Source: an uncultured Clostridia bacterium
GTDB lineage: Bacteria; Bacillota; Clostridia; Oscillospirales; Acutalibacteraceae
DNA length: 64,000 nucleotides
Assembly: GCA_947623505.1 (NCBI GenBank)
Contig: CANQGT010000004.1
Span: 1 to 64,000, forward strand
Reading direction: 5' to 3'
Below are positions 1 to 8,000 of the stretch, in pieces. How positions within the stretch are numbered: position 1 is the stretch's first letter; each line of letters opens with the position of its first letter. Under the pieces are notes generated by a model. It saw nothing but the letters and a program-made list of their open reading frames with translations, had not been told where the DNA came from and did no database searches. The translations under genes and the position numbers were made by a program.

Positions 1-36
1 ATCGGCGTTCTTATTTTTACTAAAGCGCTCTATTTT

Positions 37-59
37 CCCCCGGTAGAACCGGGGGTTTT
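37..59. terminator. GC-rich hairpin terminator
   Basis: CCCCCGGT and ACCGGGGG form an 8-bp stem with an AGA loop, followed by TTTT on the plus strand and by AAAATA-type sequence on the other side. It probably ends a plus-strand gene lying left of the window. No gene is visible in bases 1-124. Confidence 0.6.
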
Positions 60-83
60 CATGCTTATAGCCAAACAGTAAAA

Positions 84-112
84 TAAGCGGTATGCCATAG
101 GCATACCGCTTA
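84..112 (-). terminator. Terminator of the serine hydrolase gene
   Basis: A perfect 13-bp inverted repeat (TAAGCGGTATGCC / GGCATACCGCTTA) with an ATA loop lies 12 bases past the stop of the minus-strand gene. Read on the minus strand it runs into TATTTTACTG, a short T-rich tract. Confidence 0.65.
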
Positions 113-124
113 AATTATGCGTTT

Positions 125-1714
125 TTATTCAAATTTACCGCTGAAATTAGGCTCAAATATCGGCAGACCGAAGGTTTTAACGGCTCCCTTTACAAATTCC
201 TCGGTGCTCTTATGCTTTATCGGATTGCCCGTAAAGGTCATATTGTAAATAGCAAGCTCCTGGAATGTGGGGGTCATTTCGTTTATTACCCTGACAGAGC
301 CGTTGTCTTTAAAAATAAATGTGAATTTTCTGACATGGGCGGTCTCGACAGGTCTTATCCAAACCTTGAGACTGCCGTCCGGCTGCCACGCCGCCTTTGA
401 GCAGGCGTGATAATGAAGATCGGCAAGCTTCATTTCGCTCGTTTTATACTCCCCGTCCATACCGACTTCTATCGTGTTGACATCGTTCTTTTCTCTCCAG
501 GTGAATTTCATTCCGTCGTCGTTGAAATCAAATTTGATCTCGCTTATCTTGCCCGGTTTGTTAAAGAGCATCTGCTGAACGGAAATTGAGATGACCGAGG
601 TGTTGGAATTCGTTCTGCACTTTATTTTTCTGCCGCTTATCTTCTTTTCGGCTTCGCGGTTTCTCGGCGCCGCCGGCAGATCCTCCACATGGCAGTTTTC
701 TATAGCCTCAAGAAGCGCGGCGTTCTCCGCCTCGTTTTCTTCAAGGGGCTCGTTGCCGAAGCATTTGGGAAAATGCTTCCAAAATACTTTCATTATCTTA
801 TAATCCTCGGATTCGCCCGAATTCAGGACAACAAGAGCGTCGTAATCGGGGAACATAAGGCATCGCTGACCGTGCAGACCGTCCGCGCGGTAACTGTTTT
901 CAACGCTGTTGCGCCAGAACTGATAGCCGTAGCCGCACATATAATCGATATATCCCGCTTTGACCGAATCCGTATGCTTCGCGGTGGCCTCGCGCACCCA
1001 TTCCTCGGGGACGAGCTGTGTGCCGTCTATCCACTTCCCGCCGTGTATGTAAGGCAGGAAGAATTTTGCCAAGTCCTCAGACTTCATATAAAGCCCCCAG
1101 CCAGCGGCGTTGTTGCCCTTGCCGTCGGCCTCCCAGAAAGGCTTTTCTATCCCGAGGGGCTCGAACATACGCGGATAGAGGTAATCGAGCATACTCATAC
1201 CCGTTACCTTTGAGATTATTGCCGAAAGCATAAAGGTGTTTTCGGATATGTAGTTGAATTTTGTGTCCGGAGCGGAAATAAAGCCCGCGTCAAAATAACT
1301 CTTTATCCAATCCCTGTTTCCCTTTTCATCGGCAACGGTGATAAACTTATCGGAGCGCATCGTAAGCAGCATTCTTATTGTGAGCTTCTGGTTTTTCGGC
1401 TTTTTCGCGGATTCGTATTCCGGAAAGAAATCGGCCACCTTATCGTCAAGCGAAATAAGACCCTCGCTTATCGCGAAGCCGACCGCCGTGGACGTTACCG
1501 ATTTGCTCATCGAATAAAGCACGTGGGGATATTCCGCCGCGTACGGCTTCCAAAATCCCTGCGCGCACACTTTATCGTGCCTTACGACGGTAAAGCTCTG
1601 AAGGCCGAGCTTTTTTTCATTTATCTCGTCAATAAAAGCCTTAATGGCGCCGCTTCTTACTCCAACGGATTCCGGCGTAACGTGCCGAAGCTCCGTCATC
1701 TGCAACTTTTCCAT
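125..1714 (-). CDS. Serine hydrolase, class C beta-lactamase family
   Basis: Predicted serine hydrolase of the beta-lactamase class C / penicillin-binding fold (the esterase EstB - DD-peptidase - AmpC superfamily). The SxxK nucleophile motif is visible as SMSK in YSMSKSVTS, the second element as YISEN, and a third-strand element as LHGQ before a hydrophobic strand. About 175 residues follow the catalytic domain, with beta-rich character, as in many Firmicutes members whose substrate is unknown. I choose the start at 1714 (MEKLQMTEL) because AAGGGAG lies 7-8 bases upstream. The longer ORF-track start runs through the likely promoter. No signal peptide is visible, so it is probably cytoplasmic. 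It is monocistronic between its own promoter and a perfect hairpin terminator. The family is secure; the substrate is not. Confidence 0.8.
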   Translation of the reverse strand: MEKLQMTELRHVTPESVGVRSGAIKAFIDEINEKKLGLQSFTVVRHDKVCAQGFWKPYAAEYPHVLYSMSKSVTSTAVGFAISEGLISLDDKVADFFPEYESAKKPKNQKLTIRMLLTMRSDKFITVADEKGNRDWIKSYFDAGFISAPDTKFNYISENTFMLSAIISKVTGMSMLDYLYPRMFEPLGIEKPFWEADGKGNNAAGWGLYMKSEDLAKFFLPYIHGGKWIDGTQLVPEEWVREATAKHTDSVKAGYIDYMCGYGYQFWRNSVENSYRADGLHGQRCLMFPDYDALVVLNSGESEDYKIMKVFWKHFPKCFGNEPLEENEAENAALLEAIENCHVEDLPAAPRNREAEKKISGRKIKCRTNSNTSVISISVQQMLFNKPGKISEIKFDFNDDGMKFTWREKNDVNTIEVGMDGEYKTSEMKLADLHYHACSKAAWQPDGSLKVWIRPVETAHVRKFTFIFKDNGSVRVINEMTPTFQELAIYNMTFTGNPIKHKSTEEFVKGAVKTFGLPIFEPNFSGKFE

Positions 1715-1745
1715 AAATTTTCTCCCTTCATTATTCTTTAATATA

Positions 1746-1774
1746 ATTTTAAACCTAAACACGCCTTTTTTCAA
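1746..1774 (-). promoter_or_regulatory. Promoter of the serine hydrolase gene
   Basis: On the minus strand TTGAAA (1769-1774), a 17-bp spacer and TAAAAT (1746-1751) form a sigma-A-like promoter about 30 bases before the Shine-Dalgarno of the chosen start. It supports the shorter start at 1714. Confidence 0.5.
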
Positions 1775-1854
1775 CATAAAAGTGAAATTTGCCTTAAATC
1801 CCGCGCCGCGGAGCTTTTCCGAAAAATCTTGCGCTAATTTTTAAACCGAAAGTA

Positions 1855-1882
1855 TTGACAATTATTTGTTTTATGGTAAAAT
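1855..1882 (+). promoter_or_regulatory. Promoter of tRNA-Val
   Basis: TTGACA (1855-1860), a 16-bp spacer and TAAAAT (1877-1882), ending 13 bases before the tRNA. It fits a sigma-A promoter for a lone tRNA gene. Confidence 0.65.
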
Positions 1883-1895
1883 ATTTTCGTTGAGA

Positions 1896-1971
1896 GGGAG
1901 TTTAGCTCAGCTGGGAGAGCATCTGCCCTACAAGCAGAGGGTCACAGGTTCGAGCCCTGTAACTCCCACCA
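1896..1971 (+). tRNA. tRNA-Val (anticodon TAC)
   Basis: A complete 76-nt cloverleaf with encoded CCA. The acceptor arm is GGGAGTT paired with AACTCCC, the D arm contains AGCTCAGCTGGGAGAGC, the anticodon loop CCTACAA carries TAC (valine), and the T arm is ACAGG-TTCGAGC-CCTGT. It is followed directly by its own terminator, so it is a single-gene transcript. Confidence 0.95.
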
Positions 1972-1977
1972 CATCAT

Positions 1978-2012
1978 CGCCGCAAGTTTATTCCGCTTGC
2001 GGCGGTTTTTTT
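1978..2012 (+). terminator. Terminator of tRNA-Val
   Basis: CGCCGCAAG and CTTGCGGCG form a 9-bp stem followed by GTTTTTTT. It lies between the two tRNA genes, so they are separate transcription units. Confidence 0.85.
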
Positions 2013-2046
2013 GCCCGTTTTTTCGAAAAGGCTCGTAAGATAATTA

Positions 2047-2075
2047 TTGACTTATAAAGCCCAAACGGATATAAT
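2047..2075 (+). promoter_or_regulatory. Promoter of tRNA-Gly
   Basis: TTGACT, a 17-bp spacer and a perfect TATAAT, ending 9 bases before the tRNA 5' end. Confidence 0.75.
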
Positions 2076-2084
2076 AACTTATAT

Positions 2085-2158
2085 GCGGATATAGTTCATT
2101 GGTAGAATATCAGCTTCCCAAGCTGAGGAGGCGGGTTCGATTCCCGTTATCCGCTCCA
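2085..2158 (+). tRNA. tRNA-Gly (anticodon CCC)
   Basis: A complete 74-nt cloverleaf with encoded CCA. The acceptor arm is GCGGATA paired with TATCCGC, the anticodon loop TTCCCAA carries CCC (glycine GGG codon), and the T arm is GCGGG-TTCGATT-CCCGT. Discriminator base is T. Confidence 0.94.
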
Positions 2159-2200
2159 TTGATAAATCGTTCGTGCTTTTTAATGCCGAACTTAGCGCAC

Positions 2201-2226
2201 AATCAATCCGTCAGGGTTGATTTTTT
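2201..2226 (+). terminator. Terminator of tRNA-Gly
   Basis: AATCAATCC and GGGTTGATT form a 9-bp stem with one G-U pair and a GTCA loop, followed by TTTT. Its right arm overlaps the -35 element of the next gene, a compact arrangement. Confidence 0.65.
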
Positions 2227-2244
2227 GCTTTTACGACTTATAAT
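2217..2244 (+). promoter_or_regulatory. Promoter of the bile salt hydrolase gene
   Basis: TTGATT, a 16-bp spacer and TATAAT, with about 58 bases of leader to the ATG. The -35 sits inside the 3' arm of the upstream terminator. Confidence 0.5.
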
Positions 2245-2302
2245 ATATACGCCGAGAGTTAATAATTATTTCGATGATAAATAAAAGAAAGGGGCATATT
2301 TT

Positions 2303-3274
2303 ATGTGCACTGCCGTTTCGCTAAACACCGCCGATCACTATTTCGGCAGAAATTTCGATCTTGAATATTCATATAAGGAAACCGTAACGATAACGCCGAG
2401 AAATTTTCCGCTTATATTCAGAAAAGAAAAGATCGTAAAAAGCCACTACGCTATGATAGGTATGGCATATGTGGCGGATAATTATCCGCTTTATTACGAC
2501 GCGGTGAATGAAAAGGGGCTGTCAATGGCGGGGCTCAATTTCCCCGGCAGCGCCGAATATTTTGAAGAAAAGGCCGGAAAATCAAACATCGCTCCGTTTG
2601 AATTTATCCCGTGGATACTTTCGCAGTGCGCCGATTTGGACGAGGCAAAGGGACTGCTTGAAAACATTTCGATCGCAAATATGGATTTCAGCAAAGAGCT
2701 TCCGTCAACCCCGCTTCACTGGATGATAAGCGACAGAAACGCCTCCGTTACCGTTGAGTCAACAGAGAGAGGTCTCGAAATTTACGACAATCCCATAGGG
2801 GTGCTTACAAACAACCCGCCATTTGATATTCAGCTTTACAATTTAAACAATTATATGGCTCTTTCCGTTGAGCCGCCGGAAAATAATTTTTCAAAAAAAA
2901 CGGATTTCAAAATTTACAGCCGCGGTATGGGCGCTATCGGTCTGCCGGGGGATCTTTCGTCTCAATCTCGTTTTGTTAAAGCGGCGTTTACAAAATTAAA
3001 TTCCGTATGCGGCGATACCGAAAACGAAAGCGTGAGCCAGTTTTTCCATATTTTGGATTCGGTTGAGCAGCAGCGCGGCTGTGTTCGCCTTGGGGATAAA
3101 TACGAGATAACGATATACGCCTCCTGCTGCAACACGGATAAGGGAATCTACTACTATAAAACATACGAAAACAGCGCAATTACCGGCGTTGATATGCGCA
3201 AAACAAATCTCGACGAAAAAGAGCTTGTAAGCTATGACCTTTTAAAAGAGCCGAGGATATTGATTCAAAACTGA
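2303..3274 (+). CDS. Choloylglycine hydrolase (bile salt hydrolase family)
   Basis: N-terminal nucleophile hydrolase of the bile salt hydrolase / penicillin V acylase family. The known reaction of bile salt hydrolases is removal of glycine or taurine from conjugated bile acids in the gut. The protein starts Met-Cys (MCTAVSL), so removal of Met exposes Cys2 as nucleophile. R16 and D19 in GRNFD, the TNNP segment and the SRGMG.IGLPGDLSS.SRF block match BSH-type enzymes. At 323 residues it has normal length and no signal peptide, so it is cytoplasmic. AAAGGGG lies 9 bases before the ATG. It stands alone behind two tRNA genes. A penicillin V acylase specificity cannot be excluded, but the GLPGDLSS block favours bile salts. 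Confidence 0.88.
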   Translation: MCTAVSLNTADHYFGRNFDLEYSYKETVTITPRNFPLIFRKEKIVKSHYAMIGMAYVADNYPLYYDAVNEKGLSMAGLNFPGSAEYFEEKAGKSNIAPFEFIPWILSQCADLDEAKGLLENISIANMDFSKELPSTPLHWMISDRNASVTVESTERGLEIYDNPIGVLTNNPPFDIQLYNLNNYMALSVEPPENNFSKKTDFKIYSRGMGAIGLPGDLSSQSRFVKAAFTKLNSVCGDTENESVSQFFHILDSVEQQRGCVRLGDKYEITIYASCCNTDKGIYYYKTYENSAITGVDMRKTNLDEKELVSYDLLKEPRILIQN

Positions 3275-3284
3275 TATGTTTTTC

Positions 3285-3313
3285 TTGCCAAAAACGGGAG
3301 CGTATGATAAATT
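3285..3313 (+). promoter_or_regulatory. Possible metY promoter
   Basis: TTGCCA, a 17-bp spacer and TAAATT, ending 36 bases before the metY ATG. The match is moderate. The 75-bp gap is too short for a SAM riboswitch. Confidence 0.35.
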
Positions 3314-3349
3314 ATTATTGACGAAATACTTTTAACCGGGAGGAAAATT

Positions 3350-4618
3350 ATGAATATAGATTCGATTTGCGTTCAGGGCGGCTACGAGCCGAAAAACGGC
3401 GAGCCGAGAGTTATCCCCATAGTGCAGAGCACAACTTACAAATACGATTCGAGCGAGGAAATGGGCGATCTTTTCGACCTTAAAAAATCGGGATATTTCT
3501 ATTCGCGGCTGCAAAATCCAACCTGCGATTACGCCGCGCAGAAAATAGCGATGCTTGAGGGCGGAGTTGCCGGAATGCTGACCTCCTCGGGTCAGGCGGC
3601 GAATTTTTACGCTGTTTTCAATATCGCGCAAAGCGGCGACCATATCGTTTCATCTTCAGCTATCTACGGCGGAACATTCAATCTTTTCAACGTCACCATG
3701 AGAAAGCTGGGAATAGACTTCACCTTTGTAAGCCCACACGCGAGCGAGGAGGAAATTCAGGCGGCAGTAAAGCCCAACACAAAGGCAATATTCGGCGAAA
3801 CTATCTCAAATCCGAGCCTTGATATACTCGATATTGAGAAATTCGCAAAGGTTGCCCACGCGAACGGCGTTCCGCTTATCATTGACAACACATTTGCCAC
3901 CCCGATAAACTGCCGTCCGTTTGAATACGGCTGTGATATAGTTACGCATTCAACAACAAAATATATGGAGGGCCACGCCTCCACAATCGGCGGAGCGATA
4001 GTTGATTCCGGCAATTTCGACTGGACACGGAACGGTAAATTCCCCGGCCTCACCACACCCGACGAGAGCTACCACGGCATAACATATACCGAGGCTTTCG
4101 GCAAGGGAGCTTACATAACCAAGGCAACCGTTCAGCTTATGCGCGATCTCGGATCGATACAGTCGCCGCAAAACGCCTTTTTGCTAAACGTGGGGCTTGA
4201 AACACTGCACCTGAGAGTGGCAAGGCACTGCGAAAACGCGAAAAAAGTGGCGGAGTATCTTAAAACCCATGAAAAAATAAGCTGGGTAAACTGCGCCATG
4301 CTGCCCGACGACAAGCAGTATCCCCTCGCGCAAAAATATATGAAAAAAGGCACCTGCGGCGTAGTATCATTCGGAATAAAGGGCGGCAGGCAGGCCGCCA
4401 CCGTATTTATGGATTCGCTTAAACTCGCGGCTATCGTTACCCATGTGGCGGACGCGCGCACCTGCTGCCTGCACCCCGCATCTACCACCCACCGCCAGCT
4501 TACGGACGAACAGCTTGAGGAATGCGGCGTAAGCCCCGACCTCGTGAGATTCAGCGTGGGTATAGAGGACGCGGACGATATTATAGCCGATATCAGGCAG
4601 GCGCTTGATAAAATCTGA
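3350..4618 (+). CDS. metY: O-acetylhomoserine sulfhydrylase
   Basis: PLP enzyme of the Cys/Met metabolism family. It is expected to make homocysteine from O-acetylhomoserine and sulfide, or methionine from methanethiol, in the cytoplasm. The N-terminus DSICVQGGYEP, the substrate loop around SGYFYSRLQNPT, the motif SSGQAAN and the Schiff-base lysine in HSTTKYMEGH are all present. The C-terminal VADARTCCLHPASTTHRQL block is typical of the large-subfamily OAH sulfhydrylases. Its length of 422 residues is normal for MetY. GGGAGGA precedes the ATG by 6-7 bases. It is monocistronic, ending at a hairpin terminator. Homocysteine synthase rather than cystathionine gamma-lyase is favoured by length and C-terminal motif. 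Confidence 0.9.
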   Translation: MNIDSICVQGGYEPKNGEPRVIPIVQSTTYKYDSSEEMGDLFDLKKSGYFYSRLQNPTCDYAAQKIAMLEGGVAGMLTSSGQAANFYAVFNIAQSGDHIVSSSAIYGGTFNLFNVTMRKLGIDFTFVSPHASEEEIQAAVKPNTKAIFGETISNPSLDILDIEKFAKVAHANGVPLIIDNTFATPINCRPFEYGCDIVTHSTTKYMEGHASTIGGAIVDSGNFDWTRNGKFPGLTTPDESYHGITYTEAFGKGAYITKATVQLMRDLGSIQSPQNAFLLNVGLETLHLRVARHCENAKKVAEYLKTHEKISWVNCAMLPDDKQYPLAQKYMKKGTCGVVSFGIKGGRQAATVFMDSLKLAAIVTHVADARTCCLHPASTTHRQLTDEQLEECGVSPDLVRFSVGIEDADDIIADIRQALDKI

Positions 4619-4698
4619 CGCAAAATATTATAAAGGCTTGCACCCGATAGAGAAAACCGCGGTGTAAGCCTCTATTCTTCGGAATATAAAAACGAAAT

Positions 4699-4740
4699 AC
4701 GCCCTTTGCGCATCGAGTTGCGACAAGGGCGTTTTGTTTT
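4699..4740. terminator. Bidirectional terminator after metY
   Basis: ACGCCCTT and AAGGGCGT form an 8-bp stem followed by TTTGTTTT on the plus strand. It separates two converging genes. Just upstream a second imperfect stem (AGGCTTGCACC / GGTGTAAGCCT, 4634-4671) lacks a T-tract. Confidence 0.65.
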
Positions 4741-4966
4741 ACTTTTTTGCCTTTACGAGCAGAAAAGTCGGTTTGATTTGCTCCTTAATTAAAATATTCG
4801 GAATTATTTTAACCGCACTTTCTTTTGGAATAGGCTCGCTCACCGTGTCAATTATAAATCCCGCAGCCGGCTGTTCCAACTGAATATTATAATTCGCGTC
4901 GTTTGCGCGAAGCTTTTGATATCCGCTGAAAACAGTATCGTTATCAAAAATGTTTTGCTCGTCCAT
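4739..4966 (-). pseudogene. Internally deleted SAM-dependent methyltransferase remnant
   Basis: A 75-codon ORF with a proper start (AGGAACGG before ATG). Residues 1-34 (FSGYQKLRANDANYNIQLEQPA) look like the extreme N-terminus of class I SAM-dependent methyltransferases (F.GY..LR....NYN.L.E.PA). Residues 35-75 (GFIIDTVSEPIP...PTFLLVKAKK) look like the extreme C-terminus of the same proteins. The whole Rossmann core, including the SAM-binding glycine motif, is missing. I infer an in-frame deletion that removed some 170 codons and joined the ends. It cannot bind SAM as it stands. It may still be translated as a short peptide. The family assignment is from memory of the terminal motifs. Confidence 0.55.
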
Positions 4967-5006
4967 AATTACCGTTCCTAATCTATATAAATTTCGTTTC
5001 TCACAA

Positions 5007-5037
5007 TTTCGGCTCTTCTTATGCAGAAGAGCCGAAA
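5007..5037. terminator. Hairpin between converging ends
   Basis: TTTCGGCTCTTCT and AGAAGAGCCGAAA form a perfect 13-bp stem with a 5-base loop. It lies downstream of the surface-protein gene on the minus strand. The T-tract is better on the plus side, so it is a probable but not classical terminator. Confidence 0.5.
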
Positions 5038-5097
5038 ATTTTGTAATATAAGCGAATTTTAGAGAATGTTTAAGTCTATATCGGGTGTTTTATTTTA

Positions 5098-8000
5098 TCA
5101 GCGTCTGTAAGCACGTTTTCTGTTTTTAACAACAAGATAAACGACGGCGGCAACACTTGCCGTAAGCAGAGCGCCAAGCCAGAAAACAAGGAATATATCC
5201 TCACCGGTGGGCGGTGAAACGGTGCTTCCCGGGCGTGTATTTTCAGCCGCGGGCGCTTTTTCCTTTGCGCCGCAGACCGTGCAAACGCCGTTTTCATACG
5301 TGTGTTCGCCGTAGCCGTCTGTTTCGCCGCAGGCGCATTCGCGGAAATGATGATCGCCGTCAACCTGCCATTCGCCGTAGCTGTGTTTATGAGTCTCGGT
5401 GAGCTTTTCAACGGTTTGACCGGCGGAAATAAGCTCGCCGCAGCCAAGGCAGTAAACGTCGCCCGTGTAGCCCTCTTCGTCAAAAGTGGCTTCCTTTTTG
5501 CCGCGCACCTCGGTGCCGCCCGTGTGGTTTGACGCGTCTTTCGGCAAATATTCGTATCCGCACACATCGCATATGCCGCCGCTTACGCACGTTGCGTTTC
5601 CGCCCTCGTGCGGCACGCTTTCGCTTACGGCGCGGCAATTCGGATTTACGCAGGCGAATACGTGCCCGTCAGACGTTGCCTCGGCGTCGCCGGAGAAATC
5701 GTGGCTCATCGCCTGATTTACGACCTTGCCGCAGATTTCGCAAACGTCGGCGGTGGTGCAGTCGTAATCCTCGGTAAAGGTATGCTCGCCCGTGGCGGGT
5801 ATCTCTTGTGTAAACGTTCTGCCGCAGACCGTACACTTGTAAACGGTATATCCCGCTTCGCCGCAGGTGGCCGGTTTTTCGCTGTCCTGCTCGTAAATAT
5901 GCTCGTGCGGCTCATAATCGGAAACAACATTCGGAACGGCCGACGTTATTCCCTGCTCCTCTTCCTCCTGCTTTAACTGTGCGGGCACAAAAGATACGTT
6001 GAGAACGTCGTTAAGCCCCGCAAGATCACTGTAGTTTACGGTAAATTCATTGTTTTCCACCGGAATCGAAAGTCCTCCGACCGAAACAACATCAACGGTG
6101 TAGCCTTCCTTCGGCTGAACGGTAAAGGTATAATTCTCACCCGCCTTTACGGGAATAAATCCGTTTGCGCCCACGGCATCCTTGCCGTTATAAATGACCT
6201 TTCCGTTTCCGTCCGTGTTTACAACTATATTGTTGCTCTTTTCAAGCTCGTCGGCATCCACCTTTGAAGCGTCGAAAGCAACAAGCTCAAACGGGGAGAA
6301 CGAGCTACAGAGTATAACAAGCCCGTATGGCGTAACGGCTACCGGTATCTCCTCAACCGAAACTATATCGTCGCCGTATTTGTGGCCCTGCTTATCTTCG
6401 TTTCCGCAGGGGTGATTTGCGGAGCAGCGGGTGAAGTGATACGCCTTGAAAACAACGGTGTTGTTCGCGGCGTCCTCGGCGTCATATCCCTTGGGGAAGC
6501 CCACCTGAAGACGAATGGACTCGCCCTCCATGGCAACCGTCATTTTGCAAAGACGGGTAAAGTTTATCTCATACATCGAGCTGCTCTTTACTGCGCTCTC
6601 GTCGATATCGGTAAATTCATCGAACGCGTCGGTGACCTCCCGATACTTTTCGCGGCTCATTCCGTCCTCGGTGCCTATCTCCTCAACAACAAGCATAAGC
6701 TTTCCGTTCATATCGTCTATCTTCATCTGCTTCTGAAGCTCGTCGAGGCTTTCTTTTGAGCCGTCAACGCCCTCAACGGACATCTTGCTTAAATCAAGGT
6801 CGTTGGGATTGTCAAGCAGCGAGGGACGCCCCCAAAGCGCCCAATCTATGCCCTGGCTTCTGTAAGCATACGGGCACATTGCGGTGGACATTACATAGCT
6901 GAAATGATTGGCGAATCGGTTTGAACGGCTGCCGACAAGCCCCGTAAGCTCAAAATCGTAGAGAGTCGTGTCGTCGGACCAGTTAGTGCTTGCCCTGTAA
7001 TCAAATTCAACGCCGTAAATGTAGCAGTCTTCGGGGCTGTGAACGTGGTTAGGATCGTCATTGTCGCATTTGTAGAGCCAAGTTATCTCATCGCCGTCAA
7101 CGAAATTATCGCAGTCGGTATCGAAATTGACTTCGCCTACAAGCTCGTATTCAACCGTCTCGCCGTCTCTGTCCTGCTGATAGCAGGTGTATTTTACGCC
7201 TACATTCTGATTGGCGGCGTTTTTCATATCCTCCGTTTCGGGAGCGCCGGAGCCTGCCATTGAAATTGCCGCCGGTGCGTCTTCCCCCTGAACGGCGGGA
7301 TGATAGAGCCTGTCGTCAAACTCTATATGCATACGGTAGGTCTGCCCCGTGTTGTTTGTCTGCGTGGGATCGGGATACTGCTTGCTCACATAAGGAGCGG
7401 CCTCGTAAGATGAGTTCATATTGTAAAGCAGACCGGTCTGAGCGATTATATCGGAGCCGTCGCCGTGATACCAGCCCGTTTCGGGATCCTGCGAAAGGCC
7501 GTTTGAAGCCGGCGGATTGTACCACGTTTCAATGCCGTCCGGCCTGCGGGTAGTAAGCGCGAACTCAACGTATTCGCAGGTCGCGGTGTACATTTTCAGA
7601 TAATCGTCCGTATCATAGAAAAATCCGTTTGAGCCGCCCATTTCAAGAATGGCAAGCGACGCGGCGGCATAATACCAGTCCTCCATATAATGCGAGGTGC
7701 CGTCCGGATGCTCGTCATACATCTTGAGTATAAGATAAAATCCCTGCTCGGCGGCTTTTTTCATTCCCATACCGTTATAATCTATCGTCCATTGGCCTGC
7801 CTCTGCGCCCTCCATATCGGCCATAGCCGTGTACTGAACATGGAGACCGACCGCGTCCGTGTAAACGTTTTCACCGTCAAAGGAGCGATCCTCGATTTCG
7901 GGATACGAGAATTCGGCGTTTCCCGTTGAAACAACACCGGAGGGCAGCCAGTTCGCGCCGATAACGTCCATACCGACAAGAAGATACGTGTCGTTCTCGC

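Noticed and set aside
1866-2284. Two short ORFs over the tRNA genes
   Set aside because: They read through tRNA-Val and tRNA-Gly, both with complete cloverleafs.
3275-3349. SAM riboswitch before metY
   Set aside because: The gap is only 75 bases and lacks the conserved SAM-I elements and a terminator.
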